Positions 10,703-19,856 of a stretch of 64,000 bases of DNA are shown one piece after another. Position 1 is the stretch's first letter. Every line of letters begins with the position of its first letter. Both the position numbers and the translations under genes were made by a program. The notes below the pieces were generated by a model that saw only the letters and a program-made list of their open reading frames with translations, did no database searches and had not been told where the DNA came from. This DNA comes from Rathayibacter caricis DSM 15933 (GTDB taxonomy: Bacteria; Actinomycetota; Actinomycetes; Actinomycetales; Microbacteriaceae): NCBI RefSeq assembly GCF_003044275.1, contig NZ_PZPL01000001.1, positions 1 through 64,000 on the forward strand, in the 5' to 3' direction.

Positions 10703-13338
10703 CAGGACTCCTTCACCGAAGCGGAAGCGGACGCCGCCAGCGACGCCGGCGGCCCCACGACACTCACCGGCCCGACCGGGATCGTCGTCCCCGCCACCAG
10801 CACCGGCCCGTCGGAGCGCTCGTCGCTCCCCGCCGGCCGGATCTGCCCGCGCTCCCGCACCGTCGAGACCCGCGGATCCGCCGTGTCAGGCGCGTTCACG
10901 AACGAGCGGAAGCGCCGCAGCCGGTCGGGGTCGGCCAGGGTCGCCGCCCACTCGTCGACGTAGGTGTCCACGTGGGTCGCCATGGCGGCCTCCAGTTCGG
11001 CGGCGATCCCGAGCGAGTCCTCGCAGACCACCTCGCGCACGTGGTCGAGGCCGCCGGGCAGGTCCTCCTGCCAGCGGGCCGTGCGCTGGAGGCGCTCGGC
11101 CGTGCGGACGTAGTACATCACGTAGCGGTCGATGTACTGCACGAGCGTGGCGTCGTCGAGGTCCTGCGCGAGCAGCTGCGCGTGGGCGGGCTGGTAGCCG
11201 CCGTTGCCGCCGACGTAGAGGTTCCAGCCGGTGTCGGTCGCGATCACGCCGATGTCCTTGCCGCGCGCCTCCGCGCACTCGCGCGCGCATCCGCTGACGC
11301 CCAGCTTGAACTTGTGCGGGGAGCGCAGGCCGCGGTAGCGCTCCTCCAGGAAGATCGCCATGCCGACCGCGTCCTGCACGCCGTAGCGGCACCACGCCGA
11401 TCCGACGCACGACTTCACCGTGCGCAGCGACTTGCCGTAGGCCTGGCCCGACTCGAAGCCGGCGTCGACCAGCAGGGTCCAGATCTCGGGGAGCTGCTCG
11501 AGGCGGGCGCCGAACATGTCGATCCGCTGGCCGCCGGTGATCTTCGTGTAGAGGCCGTACTGCTCGGCGACCTCGGCGATGACCTTGAGCTTGGCGGGCG
11601 TGATCTCGCCGCCCGGGATGCGCGGGACGACGGAGTACGTGCCGTCCTTCTGCATGTTGGCGAGCGCCCGGTCGTTGGTGTCCTGCAGGGGCGCCTGGCC
11701 CTTGTCGAGGATGTAGGCGTTGGTCTGCGTCGCGAGGACGGAGGCGATCACGGGCTTGCAGACGTCGCAGCCGAGGCCCGAGCCGAACCGCTCCATGACC
11801 TGCTCGGCCGAGTGCAGGCCCAGGATCCGCACCGACTCGAACAGCTCGCTGCGGCTGAGCGAGACGTGCTCGCAGAGGGCGCGCGACACCTCCACTCCGG
11901 CGCGGGTGAGCTCGGTGTCGAGCAGCTTCTTGACCAGGGGGACGCAGGAGCCGCACTGCGTGCCGGCGCGGGTGCAGGCCTTCAGCGGCCCGAGCTCGGT
12001 GCAGCCCTCGCCGATGGCGTGGCGCACCTCGCCCACCGAGACGTTGTTGCAGGAGCAGAGTTGCACGTCGTCGGGCAGGTCGCCGCTCGGCGCCTCCGCC
12101 CCGGCCGCCGCGAGGTACGCGCTGGGCTCGGCAGGCAGCTCGCGGCCCAGCAGCGGGCGGAGGGAGGAGTAGGGCCCCGCGTCGCCGACGAACATGCCGC
12201 CCAGCAGGGTCTTCGCATCGTCCGAGACGACGATCTTCTGGTACAGCCCGCGGGCCGGGTCGGCGTAGACGACCTCGAGTGCGCCCTCGCCCGCCCCGAG
12301 CGCGTCGCCGAAGCTGGCCACCTCGACGCCCGAGAGCTTGAGCTTGGTGGCGTCGTCCACTCCGGGGAACGTCGCGTCGCCGCCGAGCAGCCGGTCGGCG
12401 ACGACCTCGGCCATCGCGTTGGCCGGTGCGACCAGGCCGACCGTGCGGCCCTGGATCGCGGCGACCTCGCCGATGGCCCAGACGTGCTCGCGGCTGGTGC
12501 GGCAGGCGTCGTCGACCACCACTCCCCCGCGCGGAGCGACATCGATGCCGACCGCGCGCGCCAGCTCGTCGCGGGCGGTGATGCCGATCGAGAAGACGAC
12601 GAGGTCGGCGCCGATGCTCGAGCCGTCGGTCAGGGTGACGCCGAGCACGGTGCCGGTGGGCGAGGTGAGGATCTCGGTGGGCCGGTTGCCGAGGTGCAGC
12701 GCGATGCCCTGCGCCGAGATGATGCGGCCGAGCGCCTGCCCCGCGCCCTCGTCGAGCTGCGCGCTCATCAGCCAGCGGCCGGAGTGGATGAGCGTGGTGC
12801 GCGCGCCGAGCCGGTGGGCGCCGCCCGCGGCCTCGAGGCCGAGCAGCCCTCCTCCGACCACGACCACGTTCGCCGGGCGGCCCTTGCGCTCCTGGAACGC
12901 GGCGAGGTCGGCGACGAGCGAGTCGACGTCCTCGAGGGTGCGGTAGACCCGGCCGTGCTCGGCACCGGCGATCGGGGGCACCGTGGCGGAGGAGCCCGTC
13001 GCCAGGACGATCTCGTCGCCCTCGAACCACCGGCCGTCCGCCAGCTCGACCCGCGGGTGCTCCGGATCGATCGCGACCACGCGGGAGGAGGTGATCAGCC
13101 GCGCCGACTCCCACAGGGCGCCGTCGCCGAGGGTCAGGTCCACGCGCCCCTCGAGCCGCTTCGAGAGCGCGACGCGGTCGTAGGGGTGGTGCACCTCCTC
13201 GCCGAAGACGGTGATGTCGAGAGCGGAGTCGGCCCGCGCGACGAGCGCGTCGACCAGGCGGTGCGCGGCGGGGCCGGCGCCGACGACGAGCACGCGTCGG
13301 GGGGCGTCGGCGGCGGGGTTCGCTCCTGCGGTTGTCAT
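10702..13338 (-). CDS. nirB: Assimilatory nitrite reductase large subunit NirB
   Basis: The 878-residue enzyme reduces nitrite to ammonium with NAD(P)H. Domains in order: FAD/NAD-binding pyridine nucleotide oxidoreductase (VVGAGPAAHRLV at the N-terminus; VVVGGGLLGLEAAGGA about 165), a BFD-like [2Fe-2S] domain (CSCNNVSVGEVRHAI, then CTRAGTQCGSC), ferredoxin-like repeats, and the siroheme/[4Fe-4S] domain with CVGSAWC and GCAREC cysteine pairs. ATG 13338 is chosen because TACGGT, a -10 hexamer, ends seven bases upstream, implying a leaderless mRNA; GTG 13347 is the alternative. Its small subunit NirD is encoded on the opposite strand as part of a fusion. Confidence 0.95.
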   Translation of the reverse strand: MTTAGANPAADAPRRVLVVGAGPAAHRLVDALVARADSALDITVFGEEVHHPYDRVALSKRLEGRVDLTLGDGALWESARLITSSRVVAIDPEHPRVELADGRWFEGDEIVLATGSSATVPPIAGAEHGRVYRTLEDVDSLVADLAAFQERKGRPANVVVVGGGLLGLEAAGGAHRLGARTTLIHSGRWLMSAQLDEGAGQALGRIISAQGIALHLGNRPTEILTSPTGTVLGVTLTDGSSIGADLVVFSIGITARDELARAVGIDVAPRGGVVVDDACRTSREHVWAIGEVAAIQGRTVGLVAPANAMAEVVADRLLGGDATFPGVDDATKLKLSGVEVASFGDALGAGEGALEVVYADPARGLYQKIVVSDDAKTLLGGMFVGDAGPYSSLRPLLGRELPAEPSAYLAAAGAEAPSGDLPDDVQLCSCNNVSVGEVRHAIGEGCTELGPLKACTRAGTQCGSCVPLVKKLLDTELTRAGVEVSRALCEHVSLSRSELFESVRILGLHSAEQVMERFGSGLGCDVCKPVIASVLATQTNAYILDKGQAPLQDTNDRALANMQKDGTYSVVPRIPGGEITPAKLKVIAEVAEQYGLYTKITGGQRIDMFGARLEQLPEIWTLLVDAGFESGQAYGKSLRTVKSCVGSAWCRYGVQDAVGMAIFLEERYRGLRSPHKFKLGVSGCARECAEARGKDIGVIATDTGWNLYVGGNGGYQPAHAQLLAQDLDDATLVQYIDRYVMYYVRTAERLQRTARWQEDLPGGLDHVREVVCEDSLGIAAELEAAMATHVDTYVDEWAATLADPDRLRRFRSFVNAPDTADPRVSTVRERGQIRPAGSDERSDGPVLVAGTTIPVGPVSVVGPPASLAASASASVKES

Positions 13339-13345
13339 GGGGTCC

Positions 13346-13388
13346 ACCGTAGGCAGGCGCCGTTTCCCCGCCGTTGCCCGGACGTAAC
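13346..13388 (-). promoter_or_regulatory. Leftward GlnR-like operator and -10 for nirB-cobA-nnaR
   Basis: Read on the minus strand: GTTAC (13388-13384), six bases, GCAAC (13377-13373), six bases, GAAAC (13366-13362), ten bases, then the -10 hexamer TACGGT (13351-13346). This matches the actinobacterial GlnR pattern GTnAC-N6-GnAAC repeated at 11-bp steps. Translation of nirB begins about where transcription should start. Confidence 0.65.
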
Positions 13389-13437
13389 GCTCTGTGACGG
13401 GCGTCTCACGGTGCCGCGGAGCGGTCGTGAGAGCTTC

Positions 13438-13491
13438 GTTACGCCCGGGACACCGCAGACGTCATCGGCTGAAACGCGGGGTCCCTACCGT
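13438..13491 (+). promoter_or_regulatory. Rightward GlnR-like operator and -10 for nirD-cbiX/narK/nasC/nasB
   Basis: GTTAC (13438-13442), six bases, GACAC (13449-13453), then a weak site near 13460, and GAAAC (13471-13475) placed exactly 22 bp after GACAC. Ten bases later comes the -10 hexamer TACCGT (13486-13491). The GTTACG-Y-CCGGG core and the 10-base GAAAC to -10 distance are the same as in the leftward operator. Confidence 0.65.
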
Positions 13492-13544
13492 GTCCTTCAC
13501 CGCCTCCGATCGGCTGCGGGATCCTCGATCGAGAAGGCGGGACC

Positions 13545-14605
13545 ATGACACTCCTCGACCTGACCCGCTCCCCTTCGTCGACCACGACCTGGGTCCCCGT
13601 CTGCAACCGCCTCGAGCTCGAGCCGCTCTGGGGCGAGGCTGCGCTCGTCGGCGGCGTCCAGCTCGCGCTCTTCCTCCTCCCCGACGGACGCGTCTTCGCC
13701 GTCTCGAACCTCGACCCCGCGACGGGGGCCGCCGTGCTCTCGCGCGGCATCGTCGGCTCGCGGAACGTCGACGGCGTCCAGCGCGCCACCATCGCTTCGC
13801 CGCTGCACAAGGACGTCTTCGACCTCGAGACCGGGCGGTGCTACACCTCCGAATCGCTGCACCTCGCGACGTGGGGCGTGCGGGAGTCGGACGGCGTGAT
13901 CGAGGTGGCCCAGCGGACCGCTCTCGTCGCGGCCTCGCACGGCACCTCCGACGACGACGGGCGTCGCGCCGTCGCCGCCCTGGTCGACGCGGTGCGGACC
14001 GCGAACCCCGCGCTCGACGTGCTCGACTCCTTCGTGGACGTGCAGCAGCCGGACGTGCCCGAGACCCTCGGCACGCTCGAGCCCGGCCGTGCCGCGGTCG
14101 TCGTGCCGCTGCTGCTCAGCGCCGGCTACCACGTGCACGTCGACCTCGCCGAGGCCGCGGCCGAGGCGGAGCGACCCGTGCGGGTCACCGGCGCGCTCGG
14201 GCCGGATCCGCGGCTCGCGACGGTCCTCGCCCGCCGCCTGCACGAGGCGGGCCTTCGCGAGGGCGACCGGATCGTGCTCGCCGCCGCCGGCTCCAGCGAC
14301 GCCGGGGCGGTCGCCGACTGCTGGACCACCGGGCGCCTGCTCGCCGCCGAGCTCGGCCGCGAGGTGAGCGTCTCGTTCATCTCGGCCGCCGAGCCGCGCG
14401 TCGCCGAGGCGGTCGCCGCCGAGCGCGCGGCGCACCCCGGCGCGCGCGTCGTCGTCTCGACCTACCTCCTGGCCCCGGCTACTTCGCCGGCCTGGCCGCC
14501 TCCGCGGGCGCCGACGTCGCGTCCGCCCCTCTTCTCACCGCCGTCGACCCGCCCGCGCGCGAGCTCGTCGACATCGTCTCGGAGCTGTTCGGGCGCCACG
14601 TCTGA
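13545..14605 (+). CDS. Fusion of nitrite reductase small subunit NirD and sirohydrochlorin chelatase CbiX (one frameshift in this sequence)
   Basis: Residues about 15-105 are a NirD Rieske-like domain (TWVPVCNRLELEPLWGEAAL, then ATIASPLHKDVFDLETGRCY). As in other assimilatory NirD proteins it appears to lack the usual Rieske Cys-His ligand pairs. Residues about 120-350 are a CbiX/SirB chelatase (ALVAASHGTSDDDGRRAV, then VVVPLLLSAGYHVHVDL with the metal-binding histidine), which inserts iron into sirohydrochlorin to make siroheme. One G is missing near 14477, where LLAPGYFAGLAASAGADVA should read through; restoring it gives 353 residues and a normal C-terminal GYF motif. The fusion joins the NirB partner subunit to the enzyme that finishes its cofactor. 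It is the first gene of the rightward nitrate operon. Confidence 0.85.
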
Positions 14606-14693
14606 GCACTCCGCTCCCCCAGCACCACCACCGCTCCACCTCCCCTTCCCGAGCGCGCCCCCGCGCGCGCCGACCCTTCCCCGGAGGACCACG

Positions 14694-16082
14694 ATGACTG
14701 CTGCACCACCGACCACCGCCCCCGCCACCGCCGCACTCGGCTCCGGCATCACCCGCCGGCCCGGCCGCTGGATCGACGGCTGGGACCCCGAGGACCCCGC
14801 TCAGTGGGAGGCGGAGGGGCGCTCGGTCGCCGGCCGCAACCTGCGCTGGTCGATCTTCGCCGAGTTCCTCGGCTTCGTCGTCTGGCAGCTCTGGTCGGTC
14901 GTCGTGGTGCAACTGCCCGCGGCGGGCTTCGACTTCACCACGGGCGAGATCTTCTGGCTGATCTCGATGCCGAGCCTGGTCGGGGCGACGCTCCGGATCC
15001 CCTACACCTTCATGGTCCCCCGCTTCGGCGGACGCAACTGGACCATCGTCTCGGCGGCGCTCCTGCTCATCCCGAGCATCGGGCTGGCGCTCGCGGTCGG
15101 GAACCCCGAGACGCCCTTCGGAGTGATGCTGCTCATCGCGGCGCTCGCCGGCTTCGGCGGCGGCAATTTCGCCAGCTCCATGGCGAACATCACCTTCTTC
15201 TACCCGCACGCCCAGAAGGGCTACGCACTGGGGCTCAACGCCGCGGGCGGCAACCTGGGTGCGGCCGTCGCGCAGCTGATCGTGCCGATCGCCATCACGA
15301 TCGGCGCCGCGGCGACCGTCAACCTGCCGCTCGCCGGCTGGATCTGGGTGCCCCTGATCGTCGTCGCGATGATCGGCGCCTACAAGCGGATGGACAATCT
15401 CTCGACCGCCAAGGCCGACGTCGCCGCCTCCCTCGCCGCTCTGCGCGAGCCGCACCTGTGGATCCTGGCCGTGCTCTACATCGGCACCTTCGGCTCCTTC
15501 ATCGGCTTCGCCGGGGTCTTCCCCAAGCTCATCGCCGACACGTTCCCCGAGTACTCGACCTTCGCCGTCGGCTCCGCGACCCTCACGCTCGCGTTCCTCG
15601 GCGCCCTCGTCGGCTCGCTCTCCCGTCCCTACGGCGGCCGCCTCGCCGACCGCTTCGGCGGGGCGCCGGTCACGATCGTCGCGTTCATCGCGATGGGCGC
15701 CGGCATCGTCGGAGTCGTCGCGACGCTCCCGCTGGGCAGCTTCTGGCTGTTCCTCCTCGGCTTCCTCGTGCTGTTCGCCGCGGCGGGAATCGGCAACGGG
15801 GCGACCTACCGGATGATCCCCACCGTCTTCGCCCTGCGCGCCCGCCAGTCGGGCAGCGACGGCGTCGGCGCCCAGCGCAAGGCGGCCGCCGCCCTCGGCC
15901 TCATCTCGGCCATCGGCGCCTACGGCGGCTTCGTCATCCCGCAGCTCCTGGGCTTCTCGAAGACGGAGTTCGGCGACTACACGACGGCCCTGGGCTGGTT
16001 CGTGGGCGCCTACGCGGTGATGCTCGCGATCACGGCGGGCGTCTACCTCCGCCTCGCCGCGACGACGGGGACCAGGATCTAG
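14694..16082 (+). CDS. narK: Nitrate/nitrite transporter of the NarK family (MFS)
   Basis: The 462-residue integral membrane protein has about 12 membrane segments. The nitrate-signature glycine-rich motifs are visible: GFGGGNFASSMANITFFYP (about 155-173) and GIGNGATYRMIP (about 364-375). These line the substrate path in NarK/NasA proteins; the residues FPKLIADTFPEY are typical of the family. It imports nitrate and may export nitrite. A GGAGGA ribosome binding site lies six bases upstream of ATG 14694. It sits between nirD-cbiX and the nitrate reductase genes, with only two bases separating it from nasC. Confidence 0.93.
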   Translation: MTAAPPTTAPATAALGSGITRRPGRWIDGWDPEDPAQWEAEGRSVAGRNLRWSIFAEFLGFVVWQLWSVVVVQLPAAGFDFTTGEIFWLISMPSLVGATLRIPYTFMVPRFGGRNWTIVSAALLLIPSIGLALAVGNPETPFGVMLLIAALAGFGGGNFASSMANITFFYPHAQKGYALGLNAAGGNLGAAVAQLIVPIAITIGAAATVNLPLAGWIWVPLIVVAMIGAYKRMDNLSTAKADVAASLAALREPHLWILAVLYIGTFGSFIGFAGVFPKLIADTFPEYSTFAVGSATLTLAFLGALVGSLSRPYGGRLADRFGGAPVTIVAFIAMGAGIVGVVATLPLGSFWLFLLGFLVLFAAAGIGNGATYRMIPTVFALRARQSGSDGVGAQRKAAAALGLISAIGAYGGFVIPQLLGFSKTEFGDYTTALGWFVGAYAVMLAITAGVYLRLAATTGTRI

Positions 16083-16084
16083 GC

Positions 16085-18193
16085 ATGGAGACCGCCGCCG
16101 TACCGTCCGCCCCCGCGGGCGTCGACTCCCACTGCCCCTACTGCGCGCTGCAGTGCGCGATGACGCTGACGCCGGTCGACGCACCGACGCCGATCGCCGT
16201 CGCCGGGCGGGAGTTCCCGACGAACCGGGGCGGGCTGTGCGCCAAGGGCTGGACGGCGGCGGAGCTGCTCGCGAGCGGGCAGCGGCTGCGCGCTCCGCTG
16301 ATGCGCGGCGCGGACGGCTCCTTCGCCGAGGTGACGTGGGAGCGGGCGCTGGACGCCGTGGCGGAGGCGGTCGTCTCGACCCGCGACCGCCACGGCGCCG
16401 ACGCGGTCGCAGTCTTCGGCGGCGGCGGTCTCACCAACGAGAAGGCGTACCAGCTGGGCAAGTTCGCCCGCCTCGCCCTCGGCACCTCGCGGATCGACTA
16501 CAACGGCCGGTTCTGCATGTCCTCGGCCGCGGCGGCCGGCAACCGGGCGTTCGGAGTCGATCGCGGGCTCCCGTTCCCGGTGGCCGATCTCGACGAGGCC
16601 GACACGATCCTCCTGCTCGGCTCGAACGTCGCGGCGACCATGCCGCCGTTCCTGGCGCACCTCGCGGGGGTACGGTCGCGCGGCGGTCTCGTGGTCGTCG
16701 ATCCGCGCCGCTCCGCCACCGCCCGCCTCACCGAGGACGGCGCGGGAACGCACCTGCAGCCGGCTCCCGGCACCGACCTCGCCCTGCTGCTCGGGCTCAC
16801 CCACCTCGTGCTCGCGGAGGGACTCGCCGACGCGGAGTACCTCGAGGCGCGGACGACCGGCTTCGACGCGGTCCGCCGCAGCGTCGCGTCGTGGTGGCCG
16901 GAGCGCACCTCCTCCGTCACCGGCGTGCCGGTCGAGCTGCTGCGCCGCACCGCGCGGCGGCTCGCCGAGGGCCGCTCCTACGTGCTCACGGGCCGCGGAG
17001 TCGAGCAGCACGTCGACGGCACCGACACCGCCACCGCGGCGATCAACCTGTCCCTCATCCTGGGCCTCGTCGGCCGCCCCGGCTCGGGCTACGGCACCCT
17101 CACCGGCCAGGGCAACGGGCAGGGCGGCCGCGAGCACGGCCAGAAGGCCGACCAGCTGCCGGGCTACCGCTCGATCCGCGATCCGGAGGCGCGCCGCCAC
17201 GTCGCCGGGATCTGGGGAGTCGACGAGGCGTCGATCCCGGGGCCCGGACTGCCGGCCGTCGCGCTGCTCGGCGAACTCGGCCGCTCCGTCCAGTGCCTCC
17301 TCGTGCACGGCTCGAACGTGGTCGTCTCGGCGCCCGACGTCGACGCGGTGCGGGCAGGGCTCGAGGCGCTCGACACCCTCGTGGTCTGCGACTTCTTCCT
17401 CTCCGAGACGGCGGCGCTCGCCGACATCGTCCTCCCCGTGCCGCAGTGGGCGGAGGAGGAGGGCACCATGACCTCGCTCGAGGGCCGGGTGCTGCGCCGC
17501 CGCCGCGCCCTCGAGCCGCCGTCGGGCGTCCGCAGCGAGCTCTGGATCCTGAGCGAGCTCGCCCGCCGCCTCGACGCGCCCTCGACCTGGTCGACCGTGC
17601 CGTCGGAGGTGTTCGACGAGCTGGCGCGCGCCTCCGCCGGCGGCCCGGCCGACTACTCCGGACTCTCGCACGCGCTGCTCGACACGGGAGCGGAGGCCTA
17701 CTGGCCCTACCCCGTCGGCAGCACCGGCACCCCGCGCCTCTTCGGCGAGCGCTTCGGCCACCCCGACGGCCGCGCGCGGCTGGTCGCGGTCTCGGCCGCC
17801 GACCGCTCCGTCGTCGACCGCGGCGACGAGCTGACGCTGATCACCGGGCGCTACCTGCAGCAGTACCAGTCGGGCACGCAGACCCGCCGGGTCGCCGAGC
17901 TCGACGCGGCCCGCCCCGAGGCGCGGCTCGAGATCCACCCGGCCACCGCCTCGCGACTCGGCGTGCGCGACGGCGCCCCCGTCTCGATCGGCAACGCGCG
18001 CGGAGTCGTCACCGCCCGCGCGAGCGTCACCGCCGACATCCGCCACGACACCGTCTTCCTGCCCTTCCACTACGCGGGGCGCCAGTGCGCCAATCTGCTG
18101 ACGGAGGCGGTCGTCGATCCGATCTCGTCCATGCCGGAGTTCAAGCGCACCCGCGTCTGGGTCCGCGCGGAAGGAGTACCCGATGCCGTCTGA
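16085..18193 (+). CDS. nasC: Assimilatory nitrate reductase catalytic subunit (molybdopterin)
   Basis: The 702-residue enzyme reduces nitrate to nitrite at a bis-molybdopterin guanine dinucleotide centre. The N-terminal [4Fe-4S] ligands are C17-x2-C20-x3-C24 and C52 in GGLCAKG. Family landmarks follow: NGRFCMSSAAAAGNRAFG around residue 140 (the cysteine is the likely Mo ligand region), LTGRGVEQH, TGQGNGQGGREHGQKADQLPG, and the C-terminal molybdopterin dinucleotide-binding domain (LITGRYLQQYQSGTQTRR). There is no Tat signal, in line with a cytoplasmic assimilatory enzyme. It overlaps nasB by 11 bases, its likely electron donor. Confidence 0.93.
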   Translation: METAAVPSAPAGVDSHCPYCALQCAMTLTPVDAPTPIAVAGREFPTNRGGLCAKGWTAAELLASGQRLRAPLMRGADGSFAEVTWERALDAVAEAVVSTRDRHGADAVAVFGGGGLTNEKAYQLGKFARLALGTSRIDYNGRFCMSSAAAAGNRAFGVDRGLPFPVADLDEADTILLLGSNVAATMPPFLAHLAGVRSRGGLVVVDPRRSATARLTEDGAGTHLQPAPGTDLALLLGLTHLVLAEGLADAEYLEARTTGFDAVRRSVASWWPERTSSVTGVPVELLRRTARRLAEGRSYVLTGRGVEQHVDGTDTATAAINLSLILGLVGRPGSGYGTLTGQGNGQGGREHGQKADQLPGYRSIRDPEARRHVAGIWGVDEASIPGPGLPAVALLGELGRSVQCLLVHGSNVVVSAPDVDAVRAGLEALDTLVVCDFFLSETAALADIVLPVPQWAEEEGTMTSLEGRVLRRRRALEPPSGVRSELWILSELARRLDAPSTWSTVPSEVFDELARASAGGPADYSGLSHALLDTGAEAYWPYPVGSTGTPRLFGERFGHPDGRARLVAVSAADRSVVDRGDELTLITGRYLQQYQSGTQTRRVAELDAARPEARLEIHPATASRLGVRDGAPVSIGNARGVVTARASVTADIRHDTVFLPFHYAGRQCANLLTEAVVDPISSMPEFKRTRVWVRAEGVPDAV

Positions 18194-19787
18194 GACCCCC
18201 GAGCGCGTGGTGCTCCTGGGCTACGGTCCCGTCGGCGCGCGCTTCGTCGAGGAGCTGCTGCCCGCCGTCCGCGCCGGGTCCGTCGCCCTCACGGTCGTCG
18301 GCGCCGAGCCCGAGGACGCCTACAACCGGGTGCTGCTCGCCGAGTACGCCGTCGGCCGGGCCGCACGCGACCGCCTCGACCTCGGCGACCGGGCGACGGC
18401 GGAGGCGGCGGGAGTCGTCTTCCGCCTCGGCGCGGCCGCCGTCGGCCTCGATCGCGCGCGGAACGTCGTGCGCCTGCACGACGACGAGCGCCTCGCCTAC
18501 GACCGCCTCGTCTTCGCCACCGGTGCCCGGGCGAACGTGCCCACGCTCGCCGGGATGGAGCGCTCGCGCCGCGACCGCCGGGTGCGGTCGGCCTCCCCCG
18601 AGACCCTCGATCAGGGCGCGAGTCCGCTGCCCGACCGTGTCGTCGCTCTCCGCGACCTCGCCGACGCGCACGTCGTCCGCGAGGCCGTCCGCACCGGCTC
18701 GCGCATCGTCGTGCTGGGAGCGGGAGTGCTCGGAGTGGAGTTCGCGCTCGCCGCCGCCGAGCAGGGCGCCGAGGTCGTCGTCGTCTACCACGGCGACATC
18801 CCCATGGGGCGCAACCTCGATCACGGCGGCGGGCGGATGCTCGCCTCGGCGGCCCGCGCGGCCGGCGTCGACATGGTGTCGCACGCCCGCTCCGAGAGCA
18901 TCCTGCTGGCCCACGACGACCTCGGCCGCGCGCACTTCCAGGCGCTCGTCTGCGCCGACGGCAAGCAGATCGAGGGCGACCTGCTCGTGCTGTCCTGCGG
19001 AGTCGGCGCGCGCACCGAGCTCGCGGCGAGTGCCGACCTCGCGGTCTCCACCGGGATCCTCGTCGACGAGCACCAGCGCAGCTGGAGCGACCCGGACGTC
19101 TACGCGATCGGCGACTGCGCGCACGTCGCCCCGCGCGGCTCCGCTCTGCCCGACGGCCGCGTCGAGGGCGGGCCCAGCGGACTGATCGGACCCGGCTGGC
19201 AGCAGGCCGACCGCCTCGCCGCCCGGATCACCGCCGAGGCGGCCGGGCGCGCGGCCGACGAGCGCGTGCCCGAGGCCCGCCAGGCCGTGGTCATGCTGAA
19301 GGCCGAGGGCGTCGACCTCGTCGCGGGCGGCGACCCGACCCCCGAGCCGTGGGACGTGACACCCCACTCCGCCTCGTGCGCCGACCACGCCGAGGTGACC
19401 GTCTGGGCCGACCCCGCTCGCGGCGGCTACGCGAAGCTCGTGACGGTCGGCGGCGTGCTCCGCGGTTTCGTCTCGGTCGGCCTGCCGCGTGTGGGCGCTG
19501 AGCTGACCCTGCTGTTCGAGCGCGGCTCCGAGCTGCCCGCCGACCGCTCGAGCCTCCTGCGGCTGGACGCCCCGGATGCGGGGGCCGCCCCGACCGGTGA
19601 CCCGTTCGCTCCGGACGCCACCGTCTGCTGGTGCAACGGCGTCTCGGCCGGCACCATCACGGAGGCGGCTGCCGCCGGCCACGACACGGTCGCGTGCATC
19701 GGCACGGCGACGAGGGCCGGCACCGGCTGCGGCGGCTGCACCGGCCGCATCGCCGAGCTGCTCGCGCGCACGGCCGTGCCGGCCTGA
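18183..19787 (+). CDS. nasB: FAD-dependent nitrate reductase electron-transfer subunit (NasB-like)
   Basis: The 534-residue flavoprotein passes electrons from NAD(P)H to the nitrate reductase. It begins with a dinucleotide-binding motif (VVLLGYGPVGARFVEELL), has the second one near residue 180 (IVVLGAGVLGVEFALAAAEQ) and an FAD-contact motif (DVYAIGDCAHVAP). A BFD-type [2Fe-2S] domain ends the protein: CWCNGVSAGTITEAA, then CIGTATRAGTGCGGC. The arrangement mirrors the N-terminal half of NirB, so it is a NirB-like reductase module recruited to nitrate reduction. It is the last gene of the rightward operon; a strong hairpin follows. Confidence 0.88.
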   Translation: MPSETPERVVLLGYGPVGARFVEELLPAVRAGSVALTVVGAEPEDAYNRVLLAEYAVGRAARDRLDLGDRATAEAAGVVFRLGAAAVGLDRARNVVRLHDDERLAYDRLVFATGARANVPTLAGMERSRRDRRVRSASPETLDQGASPLPDRVVALRDLADAHVVREAVRTGSRIVVLGAGVLGVEFALAAAEQGAEVVVVYHGDIPMGRNLDHGGGRMLASAARAAGVDMVSHARSESILLAHDDLGRAHFQALVCADGKQIEGDLLVLSCGVGARTELAASADLAVSTGILVDEHQRSWSDPDVYAIGDCAHVAPRGSALPDGRVEGGPSGLIGPGWQQADRLAARITAEAAGRAADERVPEARQAVVMLKAEGVDLVAGGDPTPEPWDVTPHSASCADHAEVTVWADPARGGYAKLVTVGGVLRGFVSVGLPRVGAELTLLFERGSELPADRSSLLRLDAPDAGAAPTGDPFAPDATVCWCNGVSAGTITEAAAAGHDTVACIGTATRAGTGCGGCTGRIAELLARTAVPA

Positions 19788-19801
19788 GGCTTCAGGGACG
19801 A

Positions 19802-19841
19802 CGAAGGGGGAGGCCGGACGGATGCCCGGACTCCCCCTTCG
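19802..19841. terminator. Bidirectional terminator after nasB
   Basis: Perfect 11-bp arms CGAAGGGGGAG (19802-19812) and CTCCCCCTTCG (19831-19841) separate the converging nasB and the surface-protein gene. Confidence 0.8.
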
Positions 19842-19856
19842 CGTGCTCGGCTCGGA

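Noticed and set aside
13545..16082. Apparent single protein joining NirD, CbiX and NarK
   Set aside because: It arises only because the missing base near 14477 puts the chelatase end out of frame and lets the frame run into narK, which has its own ribosome binding site and ATG at 14694.
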